From Enterobacteriaceae bacterium UBA2655 (GTDB lineage Bacteria; Pseudomonadota; Gammaproteobacteria; Enterobacterales; Enterobacteriaceae): a stretch of 8,791 nt of DNA. Below the pieces are notes generated by a model. It had not been told where the DNA came from and searched no databases. It worked only from the letters and a program-made list of their open reading frames with translations. Where the stretch lies: the NCBI GenBank assembly GCA_002359495.1, contig DENB01000103.1, forward strand, positions 1-8,791, given 5' to 3'. Shown here piece by piece: positions 1-7,208 of this stretch. Numbering within the stretch: position 1 is the first letter of the stretch; each line of letters starts with the position of its first letter. The translations under genes were made by a program, and so were the position numbers.

Positions 1-26
1 ACAGCGGGTCAACCGTCTGTCGCGAG

Positions 27-61
27 GTGGCGTATATTACGCGACTCTCCTGCGGAGTCAA
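27..61 (-). promoter_or_regulatory. rRNA operon promoter P2
   Basis: On the minus strand, a -35 hexamer TTGACT (56-61) and a -10 hexamer TAATAT (34-39) are separated by 16 bases. The start point should fall near 27. This has the same layout as E. coli rrnB P2 (TTGACT, 16 bases, TATTAT) and lies downstream of P1. It drives leftward transcription of a 16S-23S-5S operon outside the window. P2 is known in E. coli as the weaker, steadier of the two rrn promoters. The boxA/boxB leader and the 16S gene are not in the window. Confidence 0.85.
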
Positions 62-107
62 CTTCTTTTTTCGAAGTTTCTTCCGGCGGTTCAGCACTTC
101 CTGAACC
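60..107 (-). repeat. Two inverted repeats in the rrn P1 leader
   Basis: Two perfect inverted repeats lie between P1 and P2. One pairs 88-94 (GGTTCAG) with 101-107 (CTGAACC) around a 6-base loop. The other pairs 60-65 (AACTTC) with 73-78 (GAAGTT) around a 7-base loop and touches the -35 box of P2. E. coli rrnB has a comparable short hairpin between its two promoters. Whether either structure forms or matters is unknown. Confidence 0.5.
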
Positions 108-146
108 TCCTGACCCGGCGACCGGTAAGCCGTTGTGCCGTGTCAG

Positions 147-205
147 TGGAGGCGCATTATAGGGAGTTAATTCCTGCTGACAAGGGTTAATTTCAACTTT
201 TTTGC
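147..205 (-). promoter_or_regulatory. rRNA operon promoter P1 with UP element
   Basis: The minus strand carries TTGTCA (178-183), 16 bases, then TATAAT (156-161), a GC-rich discriminator starting GCGCC, and a predicted A start at 147. The core and the bases after it match E. coli rrnB P1 nearly base for base (CACTGACACGG follows the start). Just upstream, 184-205 is AT-rich (AAAAAAGTTGAAATTAA), as expected of an UP element bound by the RNA polymerase alpha subunits. The 16-base spacer and GC-rich discriminator are the features that make rrn P1 promoters sensitive to ppGpp/DksA and to initiating NTP levels. Placement just after gmhB matches rrnH of E. coli. Confidence 0.92.
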
Positions 206-210
206 CGTTC

Positions 211-225
211 GGCTTATTTTTATGC
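211..225 (-). promoter_or_regulatory. Fis binding site of rrn P1 (centre -71)
   Basis: The minus strand reads GCATAAAAATAAGCC. It fits the 15-bp Fis pattern with G at 1, a pyrimidine at 4, an A/T core, a purine at 12 and C at 15. Its centre (218) is 71 bases upstream of the predicted P1 start (147), the same position as activating Fis site I of E. coli rrnB. A second, weaker match (GTCTGAATATCGAAC on the minus strand, 231-245) is centred at -91. Fis activates rRNA synthesis in fast growth. The call rests on pattern and spacing only. Confidence 0.65.
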
Positions 226-264
226 AAACCGTTCGATATTCAGACAAACCAGCGAATATTAACC

Positions 265-819
265 CTATTTGATGCGCGCCGGCAGCGCCGCCAGGCTATC
301 GATCACCCAATCGGCCGCGGCTTCCCCTTCTGCGGTAACAGGTTTGCCGGTTTTCACCAGCACTTTGGTTCCTACGCCCGCCGCTTCGCCCGCCTGCATA
401 TCCTCCAGCTTGTCTCCTACTATATAAGAAGCAGCCATATCGATATGAAGATGCTTTTGCGCCGACAGCAGCATACCCGGCTGAGGTTTACGGCAGTCGC
501 ACGCCAGACGATATTCCTCCACGCTAGCTTCAGGATGGTGAGGACAGTAATAGATGCCATCAAGGTCGACATCGCGATCGGCCAGCGACCAGTCCATCCA
601 CTCCGTCAGCTGCATAAACTGCTCTTCCGTAAACATGCCGCGCGCAATACCGGACTGATTAGTCACCAGCACCAGCGCATATCCCATGTTTTTCAATTCA
701 CGCATCGCCTCAATGACGCCATCGATGAACTGAAAATTGTCGATTTCATGAACATAGCCGTGATCGACATTTAGCGTGCCATCACGATCAAGAAAGATTG
801 CCGGGACTTTATTCGCCAC
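265..819 (-). CDS. gmhB: D-glycero-beta-D-manno-heptose-1,7-bisphosphate 7-phosphatase
   Basis: GmhB removes the C7 phosphate of D,D-heptose 1,7-bisphosphate in the cytoplasm, a step towards the ADP-heptose used for the LPS inner core. The 184-residue protein is a HAD phosphatase. DRDGT holds the nucleophile D11 and the acid/base D13, TNQSG (53-57) is motif 2, K111 is in CRKP, and GDKLED (135-140) is the Mg-binding motif. C92, H94, C107 and C109 form the zinc site typical of the family. E. coli GmhB is 191 residues; the few missing residues are at the C-terminal tail. The start is GTG (817-819), supported by AGGAG at 827-831 seven bases upstream and by alignment with E. coli [15 protein letters not shown]. 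No hairpin terminator separates its stop from rrn P1, so its transcript may run on into the rRNA operon. Confidence 0.96.
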   Translation of the reverse strand: MANKVPAIFLDRDGTLNVDHGYVHEIDNFQFIDGVIEAMRELKNMGYALVLVTNQSGIARGMFTEEQFMQLTEWMDWSLADRDVDLDGIYYCPHHPEASVEEYRLACDCRKPQPGMLLSAQKHLHIDMAASYIVGDKLEDMQAGEAAGVGTKVLVKTGKPVTAEGEAAADWVIDSLAALPARIK

Positions 820-901
820 GTAGAAACTCCTGCTACAAAATTTACCGCTCAGTATCGCATGATTGCGCTTTCAGAGAGAATCACAGATTGAATGACTTTG
901 A

Positions 902-930
902 TTGATTTAGACGTCTGGATGCCTTACCAT
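902..930 (+). promoter_or_regulatory. Candidate metNIQ promoter
   Basis: TTGATT (902-907), 17 bases and TACCAT (925-930) make a sigma-70-like promoter matching 4 of 6 bases in each box. It lies in the 188-bp gap between the divergent gmhB and metN. The perfect met box sits inside the spacer, so MetJ bound there would block RNA polymerase. The predicted start is near 937, giving a leader of about 70 bases. I saw no equally good promoter for gmhB on the other strand. Confidence 0.5.
909..924. promoter_or_regulatory. MetJ operator (tandem met boxes)
   Basis: 909-916 is AGACGTCT, a perfect match to the palindromic 8-bp met box bound by the MetJ repressor with S-adenosylmethionine. The adjacent box, GGATGCCT (917-924), matches 5 of 8, as is usual for the second box of a tandem operator. 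MetJ needs at least two adjacent boxes for cooperative binding. Its position before metNIQ fits the known MetJ repression of this importer when methionine is plentiful. Confidence 0.85.
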
Positions 931-943
931 CCGTGCAGAATTA

Positions 944-960
944 GCACTGCCCGGCAGTGC
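944..960 (+). other. Stem-loop near the 5' end of the metN leader
   Basis: GCACTGC (944-950) pairs perfectly with GCAGTGC (954-960) around a 3-base loop. It begins a few bases after the predicted metN transcription start and about 48 bases before the start codon. No T-run follows, so it is not a terminator. A hairpin at the very 5' end could protect the mRNA from 5'-dependent decay; that role is inferred. Confidence 0.4.
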
Positions 961-1007
961 CGAAGCGGATACACCACGGACAACGCAACACGATAATAAT
1001 TAACCTA

Positions 1008-2039
1008 ATGATTAAACTAGAAAATATCACTAAAGTGTTCCAGCAGGGCACCCGCACGATTCAGGCGCTGAAAGATGTCAGCCTGCATGTGCCCTCTGGG
1101 CAAATTTATGGCGTCATCGGTTCTTCCGGTGCCGGTAAAAGCACGCTAATTCGTTGCGTTAACCTGCTTGAGCGCCCCTCTTCAGGCCGCGTGCTGGTTG
1201 ATGGCCAGGATCTTACCCTTCTTTCAGAGCGCGAACTGACGCAGGCTCGCCGCCAGATCGGCATGATTTTCCAGCACTTCAATCTGCTGAATTCCCGCAC
1301 CGTATTCGGCAATGTCGCGCTGCCGCTGGAACTGGGCAATCTTTCACGCAAAGAGATCACGCGCCGCGTAACGGAGCTGCTTGCCCTGGTCGGTCTGGGG
1401 GATAAACAGGACGCCTGGCCCGCCAATCTCTCCGGCGGTCAGAAGCAACGCGTCGCCATTGCGCGCGCGCTGGCCAGCAATCCTAAAGTTCTGTTATGCG
1501 ATGAAGCCACCAGCGCGCTGGATCCTGCCACTACCCGTTCCATTCTGGAGTTGTTAAAGGATATCAACCGTCGTCTCGGCCTGACCATTCTGCTTATCAC
1601 CCATGAAATGGATGTGGTGAAACGCATCTGCGATCAGGTTGCGGTGATCAGCCACGGCGAATTGATTGAAAACGACAGCGTCAGCGAAGTCTTCTCTCAT
1701 CCGAAAACGCCGCTGGCGCAGCAGTTTATTCAGTCCACGCTGCATCTGGATATTCCCGACGATTATCAGGCGCGCCTCTCCGCCGAAGCGAAAAACGGCA
1801 GCGTGCCGCTGTTGCGGCTGGAGTTTACCGGCAAATCCGTGGATGCGCCGCTGCTTTCCGAAGCGGCTCGTCGCTTCAACGTTAACAACAACATTATCAG
1901 CGCGCAGATGGATTATGCGGGCGGGGTTAAATTCGGCATTATGTTGGCTGAAATGGGCGGAACGGAAGCTGACGCTAAAGCAGCTATCGCCTGGCTGCAG
2001 GAACATCATGTAAAAGTCGAGGTACTGGGTTATGTCTGA
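1008..2039 (+). CDS. metN: Methionine ABC importer ATP-binding protein MetN
   Basis: MetN is the cytoplasmic ATPase of the MetNIQ importer for L- and D-methionine. The 343-residue protein has Walker A (GSSGAGKST, 38-46), the Q-loop Gln89, signature LSGGQ (141-145), Walker B ending in DE (161-166), the D-loop SALD (169-172) and the H-loop His199. Residues from about 265 form the NIL regulatory domain, which binds methionine and shuts the transporter (transinhibition). N295, needed for this in E. coli MetN, is present in NVNNN (291-295). Length equals the E. coli protein. The ATG at 1008 begins MIKLEN as in E. coli; a GTG 17 codons upstream is in frame but unlikely. No clear Shine-Dalgarno precedes the ATG (TAATTAACCTA), which is odd for the first gene of an operon. 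The last 8 bases overlap metI. Confidence 0.97.
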   Translation: MIKLENITKVFQQGTRTIQALKDVSLHVPSGQIYGVIGSSGAGKSTLIRCVNLLERPSSGRVLVDGQDLTLLSERELTQARRQIGMIFQHFNLLNSRTVFGNVALPLELGNLSRKEITRRVTELLALVGLGDKQDAWPANLSGGQKQRVAIARALASNPKVLLCDEATSALDPATTRSILELLKDINRRLGLTILLITHEMDVVKRICDQVAVISHGELIENDSVSEVFSHPKTPLAQQFIQSTLHLDIPDDYQARLSAEAKNGSVPLLRLEFTGKSVDAPLLSEAARRFNVNNNIISAQMDYAGGVKFGIMLAEMGGTEADAKAAIAWLQEHHVKVEVLGYV

Positions 2040-2685
2040 AGCGATGATATGGTTACTGGGCCGTGGCGTCTGGGAAACCTTGATGATGACCTTCGTCTCC
2101 GGCTTTTTCGGCTTCGTACTGGGCCTTCCGGTCGGCGTTCTGCTTTATGTCACGCGTCCGGGTCAGATTCTGGCGAATAACAGCCTGTATCGGGTTCTTT
2201 CAGCGGCCGTAAACATTTTCCGTTCCATCCCCTTCATTATTCTGTTGGTCTGGATGATTCCCTTTACGCGCATGATCGTGGGCACCTCTATCGGTCTGCA
2301 GGCGGCGATTGTCCCGCTGACGGTCGGTGCGGCGCCTTTTATCGCCCGTATGGTGGAGAACGCCCTGCTGGAGCTGCCGACCGGTTTGATTGAAGCCTCG
2401 CGCGCCATGGGCGCCACGCCGATGCAGATCGTGCGTAAAGTCTTACTGCCGGAAGCGCTGCCGGGACTGGTGAACGCCGCCACTATCACCCTGATTACGC
2501 TGGTTGGCTATTCCGCCATGGGCGGCGCGGTAGGTGCCGGCGGTCTGGGTCAGATCGGCTACCAGTATGGTTATATCGGATACAACGCGGTTGTAATGAA
2601 TACGGTATTAGTCTTATTGGTTATTCTGGTGTATTTAATTCAGTTCTGTGGCGACCGCATTGTGCGTGCGGTAACTCATAAGTAA
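2032..2685 (+). CDS. metI: Methionine ABC importer permease MetI
   Basis: MetI is the inner-membrane permease of MetNIQ; two copies pair with two MetN subunits to form the methionine path. The 217-residue protein (same length as E. coli MetI) is mostly hydrophobic, with about five membrane segments, roughly at 15-40, 57-80, 88-105, 149-173 and 187-205. The EAA loop that docks in the ATPase is clear at 121-145, starting [10 protein letters not shown] and ending LLPEALPG. The start overlaps the end of metN by 8 bases, which suggests translational coupling. Thirty bases separate its stop from metQ. Confidence 0.97.
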   Translation: MSEAMIWLLGRGVWETLMMTFVSGFFGFVLGLPVGVLLYVTRPGQILANNSLYRVLSAAVNIFRSIPFIILLVWMIPFTRMIVGTSIGLQAAIVPLTVGAAPFIARMVENALLELPTGLIEASRAMGATPMQIVRKVLLPEALPGLVNAATITLITLVGYSAMGGAVGAGGLGQIGYQYGYIGYNAVVMNTVLVLLVILVYLIQFCGDRIVRAVTHK

Positions 2686-2715
2686 ATAAGCAAAGCTCTC
2701 GATTAAGGAAGGGAT

Positions 2716-3531
2716 ATGTCTTTTACATTTAAAAAACTTGCCGCTGTGGGCGCATTGATCGGCGCTATCGCGCTGGCGGGCTGCGATCAGAAAGAGAAAG
2801 ATCCAAACCACATTAAAGTGGGCGTGATTGTCGGGGCTGAACAGCAGGTTGCGGAAGCGGCGCAGAAAGTGGCGAAGGAAAAATATGGCCTCGACGTCGA
2901 GCTGGTGACCTTTAACGACTACGTGCTGCCTAACGAAGCGCTGAGCAAAGGCGATATCGACGCCAACGCCTTCCAGCACAAGCCTTACCTGGATGAGCAG
3001 ATCAAAGATCGCGGCTACAAACTGGTGCCGGTCGGCAACACCTTTGTCTACCCGATTGCCGGCTACTCAAAGAAAATCAAATCGCTGGATGAGCTGCAGG
3101 AAGGCGCGCAGATCGCTATTCCTAACGATCCCACCAACCTCGGCCGTTCTCTGCTGCTGCTGCAGAAAGTGGGCCTGATCAAACTGAAAGAGGGTGTTGG
3201 CCTGCTGCCGACCTCGCTGGATATCGTCGAGAACCCGAAAAAGCTGAAGATTGTCGAGCTGGAAGCGCCGCAGCTGCCGCGTTCACTAGACGACGAGCAG
3301 ATTGCTCTGGCGGTGATCAACACCACCTACGCCAGCCAGATCGGTCTGACCCCGGCGAAAGACGGCGTCTTTGTTGAAGATAAAGATTCCCCGTACGTTA
3401 ACCTGATCGTTACCCGCGAAGACAATAAGGATGCGGAAAACGTGAAGAAATTCGTCCAGGCCTACCAGTCTGACGAAGTGAGCGACGCGGCAAATAAAAT
3501 TTTTAACGGCGGCGCGGTTAAAGGTTGGTAA
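2716..3531 (+). CDS. metQ: Methionine-binding lipoprotein MetQ
   Basis: MetQ is the substrate-binding protein that delivers methionine to MetNI on the periplasmic side. The 271 residues match the E. coli length and belong to the NlpA/MetQ family. The lipoprotein signal peptide has basic residues K6 and K7, a hydrophobic stretch, and a lipobox ending AGC with the lipidated Cys at 23. The residue after it is Asp24, the classical inner-membrane retention signal; E. coli MetQ, as I recall it, has Gly there. Conserved ligand-pocket stretches are ANAFQHKPYL (83-92), PNDPTNLGRS (136-145) and VINTTYA (200-206). AAGGA at 2705-2709 lies six bases before the ATG. It is the last gene of the metNIQ operon and is followed by a terminator. 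Confidence 0.97.
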   Translation: MSFTFKKLAAVGALIGAIALAGCDQKEKDPNHIKVGVIVGAEQQVAEAAQKVAKEKYGLDVELVTFNDYVLPNEALSKGDIDANAFQHKPYLDEQIKDRGYKLVPVGNTFVYPIAGYSKKIKSLDELQEGAQIAIPNDPTNLGRSLLLLQKVGLIKLKEGVGLLPTSLDIVENPKKLKIVELEAPQLPRSLDDEQIALAVINTTYASQIGLTPAKDGVFVEDKDSPYVNLIVTREDNKDAENVKKFVQAYQSDEVSDAANKIFNGGAVKGW

Positions 3532-3552
3532 TAATCCGCTGAGCAAAGATTC

Positions 3553-3582
3553 AGGGCGGCCGCTGGGCCGCCCTTTCTTTTT
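3553..3582 (+). terminator. Rho-independent terminator of metNIQ
   Basis: A perfect 9-bp GC-rich stem (AGGGCGGCC at 3553-3561 with GGCCGCCCT at 3566-3574) has a 4-base loop GCTG. It is followed by TTTCTTTTT (3574-3582). It starts 21 bases after the metQ stop and separates metNIQ from rcsF. Confidence 0.93.
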
Positions 3583-3661
3583 GTCCCGGCGCTGACTGAC
3601 TTGTTATTTATCCTGGTCCTTGATTCAATATCGCCACTTTTAAGAACATGAGGATGTTGCC

Positions 3662-4057
3662 ATGCGTTTTTTACCGCTCTGCTTGTTGGCATTGACGCTG
3701 ACCGGATGCGTACATGAATACCACCCGATAAGTAGCACCCCGTTACATCCGCAATCCAGCGAGCCCGCCCGCAAGCCTGCGCCGCGTCCGGCCCCGGTCA
3801 AACTCTATACCGACGCCGCCGATCTGGTCAGCAAACCTTTCCGCGATCTGGGCGAGGTCGCTGGCGACGACTGCCAGAGCAGCAATCAGGATTCGCCGCC
3901 GAATATCAATACCGCGCGCAAACGCATGCAGATTAAAGCCTCTTACATGAAAGCCAACGCGGTGCTGCTGCATAAATGTGAAATCGTCAGCAGTAATGCC
4001 GGTTGCTACCGCCAAGCCGTCTGTCAGGGATCGGCGCTGAAAGTATCCAGTCAATGA
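3662..4057 (+). CDS. rcsF: Outer-membrane stress-sensor lipoprotein RcsF
   Basis: RcsF detects damage to the LPS layer or cell wall and relieves IgaA inhibition of the Rcs phosphorelay (RcsC-RcsD-RcsB). The 131-residue protein (E. coli 134) has a short signal peptide with lipobox LTGC, lipidated Cys16. A Pro/Ala-rich linker follows (about 29-46), the segment known to thread through outer-membrane barrels. The folded domain carries C71, C106, C115 and C121, which match E. coli C74, C109, C118 and C124. By that match the non-consecutive disulfides should be C71-C115 and C106-C121. Val17 after the lipid Cys is compatible with outer-membrane sorting. The region just after Cys16 has diverged from E. 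coli. AGGA at 3651-3654 is seven bases before the ATG. A weak promoter (TTGTTA 3601-3606, 17 bases, TTCAAT) is possible. The stop overlaps the trmO start (ATGA). Confidence 0.95.
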   Translation: MRFLPLCLLALTLTGCVHEYHPISSTPLHPQSSEPARKPAPRPAPVKLYTDAADLVSKPFRDLGEVAGDDCQSSNQDSPPNINTARKRMQIKASYMKANAVLLHKCEIVSSNAGCYRQAVCQGSALKVSSQ

Positions 4058-4761
4058 CCGACTTCGCCTTTAGCCAAATCGGAGTGATTCGCTCCCCGTG
4101 GAAAGAGAAATTCGCCGTGCCGCGTCAGCCGGGTCTGGTACAGGACGGCGGCGGCGAGCTCCATTTATTGCCGCCTTATAACCAGCCGGAAGCGGTACGC
4201 GGCCTGGAGGCGTTCAGCCATTTGTGGGTGCTGTTTGTTTTTCATCAGACCATGGCAGGCGGCTGGCGTCCTACGGTGCGCCCGCCTCGCCTCGGCGGCA
4301 ACGCGCGCATGGGCGTTTTCGCCACCCGCTCCACTTTCCGTCCGAACCCGCTGGGCATGTCGCTGGTGGAGCTGAAGGCGATCCGCTGCGAGAAGCAACA
4401 GGTGATTCTGCAACTGGGCAGCCTCGATCTGGTAGACGGCACACCGGTGGTCGATATTAAGCCTTACCTGCCATTTGCCGAAGCGGTGCCGACCGCACGC
4501 GCCGGTTTTGCCCAGGCGGCGCCGGCAGCCGATATGCCGGTACGCTTCTCTGCGCATGCGCAACAACAGCTGCGGCTGCACGCGAACGCTTTCCCGCATC
4601 TGGAGCGTTTCATCCGCGACGTGCTGGCGCAGGATCCGCGTCCCGCTTACCGTAAAGGGGAAGCGACCGATCGGGAATACGCCGTCTGGCTGCTCGATTT
4701 CAACGTGCGCTGGCGCATCGACGCTGAAGGCACCGAAGTGCTTGCCCTCGATCCGCGTTAA
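4054..4761 (+). CDS. trmO: tRNA (adenine(37)-N6)-methyltransferase TrmO
   Basis: TrmO (formerly TsaA/YaeB) methylates N6 of t6A37 in tRNA-Thr to give m6t6A, using S-adenosylmethionine; this slightly improves decoding. The 235-residue length equals the E. coli protein. Conserved stretches are AFSHLW (53-58), RPPRLGGNARMGVFATR (76-92), STFRPNPLGMS (93-103), DLVDGTPVVDIKPYLP (125-140), DPRPAYR (194-200) and DFNVRW (215-220). They mark the beta-barrel family that binds SAM without a Rossmann fold. The ATG at 4054 overlaps the rcsF stop by four bases and begins the family-typical N-terminus (FSQIGVIRSP), so upstream in-frame codons are not used. It is probably cotranscribed with, and coupled to, rcsF. 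Confidence 0.95.
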   Translation: MTDFAFSQIGVIRSPWKEKFAVPRQPGLVQDGGGELHLLPPYNQPEAVRGLEAFSHLWVLFVFHQTMAGGWRPTVRPPRLGGNARMGVFATRSTFRPNPLGMSLVELKAIRCEKQQVILQLGSLDLVDGTPVVDIKPYLPFAEAVPTARAGFAQAAPAADMPVRFSAHAQQQLRLHANAFPHLERFIRDVLAQDPRPAYRKGEATDREYAVWLLDFNVRWRIDAEGTEVLALDPR

Positions 4762-4769
4762 AACCCACT

Positions 4770-4797
4770 TTTGGCCTTGTAAGGTCGCTGGTACACT
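4770..4797 (+). promoter_or_regulatory. Candidate proS promoter (extended -10)
   Basis: TACACT (4792-4797) is preceded by TGG, giving an extended -10 element. A weak -35, TTTGGC (4770-4775), lies 16 bases upstream. It sits just after the trmO stop and about 60 bases before the proS ATG, so proS likely has its own promoter. Read-through from rcsF-trmO is also possible, because no terminator hairpin is visible in the gap. Confidence 0.5.
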
Positions 4798-4856
4798 AGC
4801 CGCCAGCTAAATTTTTGTCTTTATTCAGACTCTCCGTCTAACTGGAACCTTAATCA

Positions 4857-6575
4857 ATGCGTACTACTCAATATCTGCTCTCCACTCAGAAAGAGACGCC
4901 GTCCGAAGCCGAAGTCATCAGCCATCAGTTGATGCTGCGCGCCGGGATGATCCGCAAACTGGCTTCCGGTCTTTATACCTGGCTGCCTACCGGCGTACGC
5001 GTGCTGAAAAAAGTTGAAAACATCGTGCGCGAAGAGATGAACAACGCCGGCGCGATTGAGATCTCAATGCCGGTGGTGCAGCCTGCCGATCTGTGGCAGG
5101 AGAGCGGACGTTGGGAGCAGTATGGTCCCGAACTGCTGCGCATCAACGATCGCAACGAGCGCCCTTTCGTGCTGGGTCCGACGCATGAAGAGGTGATCAC
5201 CGACCTGATCCGTAACGAGCTCAGCTCTTATAAACAGCTGCCGCTCAACCTGTTCCAGATCCAGACCAAATTCCGAGACGAAGTACGCCCGCGTTTCGGC
5301 GTGATGCGTTCGCGCGAATTTATTATGAAAGATGCTTACTCTTTCCACACCTCGCAGGAATCGCTGCAGGAAACCTATGACGCCATGTACCGCGCCTACA
5401 GCCAGAGCTTTACGCGCATGGGTCTCGATTTCCGCGCCGTACAGGCGGATACCGGTTCTATCGGCGGCAGCGCGTCTCACGAATTTCAGGTGCTGGCGCA
5501 GAACGGCGAAGATGATGTGATTTTCTCTACCGAGTCCGACTACGCCGCCAACATTGAGCTGGCGGAAGCGGTTGAGCCGGCAGGCGAACGTCCGCAGCCC
5601 GGACAGGCGATGAGCCAGATCGACACGCCGAATGCCAAAACCATCGCAGAGCTGGTTGCGCAGTTTAACCTGCCAATCGAAAAAACCGTTAAAACGCTGA
5701 TTGTGAAAGCGACCGAAGAGAGCGGTCACCAGCTGGTCGCCCTGCTGGTGCGCGGCGATCACGAGCTGAACGAAGTGAAAGCGGAAAAAATCGACATCGT
5801 TGCCGCGCCGCTGACTTTCGCGACCGAAGCGGAAATTCGCGCCGCGATCGGCGCAGGCCCTGGCTCGCTGGGTCCGGTAGGACTCAACATGCCGATCGTC
5901 GCTGACCGCAGCGTGGCGAAAATGAGCGATTTCAGCGCCGGCGCCAACCTGGACGACAAGCACTACATCGGCATCAACTGGCAGCGCGATCTGCCCTTGC
6001 CGCGCACGGCGGATATCCGCAACGTGGTGGAAGGCGATCCGAGCCCGGACGGCAAAGGCACGCTGCAGATCAAACGCGGCATCGAGGTGGGACACATCTT
6101 CCAGCTCGGCACCAAATATTCAGACGCGATGAAAGCCTCGGTTCAGGGCGAAGATGGCCGTAACCAGACGCTGACCATGGGCTGCTACGGCATCGGCATC
6201 ACCCGCGTGGTGGCTGCGGCTATTGAGCAGAACCATGACGAGCGCGGCATTATCTGGCCTGCCGCTCTGGCGCCGTTTGAGGTCGCGATTCTGCCGATGA
6301 ACATGCACAAATCTTTCCGCGTGAAGGAAGTGGCGGAAGAGCTGTACGCTACGCTGCGCGCCAAAGGCATCGACGTTATTCTTGACGATCGCAAAGAACG
6401 TCCGGGCGTGATGTTCGCCGATATGGAGCTGATCGGCGTTCCGCATACCATCGTGATCGGCGATCGCAACCTCGATAATGAAGAGATCGAATACAAAGCG
6501 CGTCGCGCCGGCGAAAAAGAGATGATCAAGCAGAGCGAGATCGTCGATTTCCTCGTGAAAGCATTGAACAAATAA
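4857..6575 (+). CDS. proS: Prolyl-tRNA synthetase
   Basis: ProRS is the class II synthetase that charges tRNA-Pro with proline and edits misactivated alanine. The 572 residues equal E. coli ProS. Motif 2 is in [17 protein letters not shown] (139-155). Motif 3 is GCYGIGITR (442-450), with the class II arginine R450. Between motifs 2 and 3 is the large insertion (INS) editing domain, about 224-407, the mark of the bacterial-type enzyme; its editing residues K279, D350 and H369 fall at exactly the E. coli positions. The anticodon-binding domain covers about 475-572, with [19 protein letters not shown] (509-527) well conserved. The start [10 protein letters not shown] matches E. coli and follows a weak Shine-Dalgarno (GGAA). 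It is flanked by its own promoter and a terminator. Confidence 0.98.
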   Translation: MRTTQYLLSTQKETPSEAEVISHQLMLRAGMIRKLASGLYTWLPTGVRVLKKVENIVREEMNNAGAIEISMPVVQPADLWQESGRWEQYGPELLRINDRNERPFVLGPTHEEVITDLIRNELSSYKQLPLNLFQIQTKFRDEVRPRFGVMRSREFIMKDAYSFHTSQESLQETYDAMYRAYSQSFTRMGLDFRAVQADTGSIGGSASHEFQVLAQNGEDDVIFSTESDYAANIELAEAVEPAGERPQPGQAMSQIDTPNAKTIAELVAQFNLPIEKTVKTLIVKATEESGHQLVALLVRGDHELNEVKAEKIDIVAAPLTFATEAEIRAAIGAGPGSLGPVGLNMPIVADRSVAKMSDFSAGANLDDKHYIGINWQRDLPLPRTADIRNVVEGDPSPDGKGTLQIKRGIEVGHIFQLGTKYSDAMKASVQGEDGRNQTLTMGCYGIGITRVVAAAIEQNHDERGIIWPAALAPFEVAILPMNMHKSFRVKEVAEELYATLRAKGIDVILDDRKERPGVMFADMELIGVPHTIVIGDRNLDNEEIEYKARRAGEKEMIKQSEIVDFLVKALNK

Positions 6576-6582
6576 CCCTTCC

Positions 6583-6617
6583 GGCCGCTTTTGCGCTGCG
6601 CAAAGGCGGCCTCTTTT
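6583..6617 (+). terminator. Rho-independent terminator of proS
   Basis: A 12-bp stem (6583-6594 with 6600-6611, one T-G wobble at 6589/6605) has a 5-base loop and is followed by TCTTTT. It lies in the short gap between the convergent proS and arfB. The minus-strand side lacks a good T-run, so it serves proS best, though it may also slow arfB transcripts. Confidence 0.85.
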
Positions 6618-6623
6618 CTTCCT

Positions 6624-7034
6624 TTATCTTATCTTACCGCGTAGCGCTTTCGTCCCGCTGCGTCGCGCTTTTCCTTCCAACCTTCGCTCTTTCGAAGCGC
6701 GCGTCGGCCTGGTCGGTCTTCGCTTTTTCTCCGGCGCCGTCAACTCGCGGATCATATTCTCCAGTCGCTGCAGCGCGGCTTCGCGATTCAGCTCCTGGCT
6801 ACGGTGCTCCTGAGATTTGATAATCACCACCCCTTCCGCCGTGATCAGATGATGGCTGGCGGCAAGCAGACGCGCTTTATAAAACTCTGGCAGCGATGAA
6901 GCGGCGATATCGAAGCGTAAATGGATCGCCGTCGCGTTTTTATTAACGTGCTGGCCGCCTGCGCCTTGGGCGCGGATGGCGCTCAGTTCAATCTCGCTGT
7001 CAGGGATGACGACATTACTGGACAAAACAATCAT
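6624..7034 (-). CDS. arfB: Alternative ribosome-rescue factor ArfB (peptidyl-tRNA hydrolase)
   Basis: ArfB (YaeJ) frees ribosomes stalled on mRNAs without a stop codon by hydrolysing peptidyl-tRNA, as a backup to tmRNA and ArfA. The 136-residue protein has the release-factor catalytic loop GAGGQ (24-28) with HVNK just after it. It ends in a flexible, very basic tail (about 104-136: [16 protein letters not shown], then further Lys/Arg) that enters the empty mRNA channel. E. coli ArfB is 140 residues; the last four (SGRE) are absent here. The ATG is at 7032-7034, with a modest AGGT at 7040-7043. It converges with proS and diverges from yaeP. In E. coli, nlpE lies downstream and yaeQ upstream of arfB; neither is here. 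Confidence 0.96.
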   Translation of the reverse strand: MIVLSSNVVIPDSEIELSAIRAQGAGGQHVNKNATAIHLRFDIAASSLPEFYKARLLAASHHLITAEGVVIIKSQEHRSQELNREAALQRLENMIRELTAPEKKRRPTRPTRASKERRLEGKARRSGTKALRGKIR

Positions 7035-7053
7035 CGGATACCTGTTTGGTTAG

Positions 7054-7070
7054 CGGGCCTTCGCGGCCCG
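7054..7070 (-). other. Stem-loop in the arfB 5' leader
   Basis: CGGGCC (7054-7059) pairs with GGCCCG (7065-7070) around a 5-base loop, about 20 bases upstream of the arfB start codon. No T-run follows on either strand, so it is not a terminator. It would lie in the arfB 5' leader if the promoter is in the AT-rich stretch at 7071-7100. A role in setting arfB translation is only a guess. Confidence 0.4.
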
Positions 7071-7178
7071 ACATGCATTAACATTCATTTAACTTTTTGT
7101 GCGGCGGCGAAAAGCGCGAAGGCCAGCGAAATCTTTAGCTCACGGCGCTTTTGCCTGCCCGCCGTCCCTTTCCGCTGG

Positions 7179-7208
7179 CTGATTTTAAGGAAATGTCTGT
7201 GATATAGT
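7179..7208 (+). promoter_or_regulatory. Candidate yaeP-rof promoter (extended -10)
   Basis: TATAGT (7203-7208) matches the -10 consensus at 5 of 6 bases and is preceded by TGA, giving an extended -10. A weak -35, CTGATT (7179-7184), lies 18 bases upstream. The predicted start near 7215 gives a leader of about 37 bases, which contains a small inverted repeat (CAGAG 7220-7224 with CTCTG 7233-7237) just before the ribosome binding site. Confidence 0.6.

Noticed and set aside
202..774. A 190-codon plus-strand open frame across gmhB
   Set aside because: It is antisense to a full-length GmhB with every catalytic motif, and it begins inside the rrn upstream region without a ribosome binding site.
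957..1007. An upstream in-frame GTG extending MetN by 17 residues
   Set aside because: It lies within the leader hairpin, and the extension has no match to the E. coli N-terminus, which starts at MIKL.
1554..2009. A 151-codon antisense frame in metN, and similar frames at 4165-4599 and 265-774
   Set aside because: None has a plausible ribosome binding site or recognisable domain, and all lie opposite well-conserved coding sequence.
4003..4053. An upstream start extending TrmO into rcsF
   Set aside because: The extension only re-reads rcsF in another frame. The ATGA overlap at 4054 gives exactly the family length and N-terminus.
5064..6095. A 343-codon open frame antisense to proS
   Set aside because: It is the shadow of a GC-rich, strongly biased real gene. 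Its translation shows no recognised domain and has the Arg/His/Val-rich composition typical of antisense frames. ProS on the plus strand matches its family from end to end.
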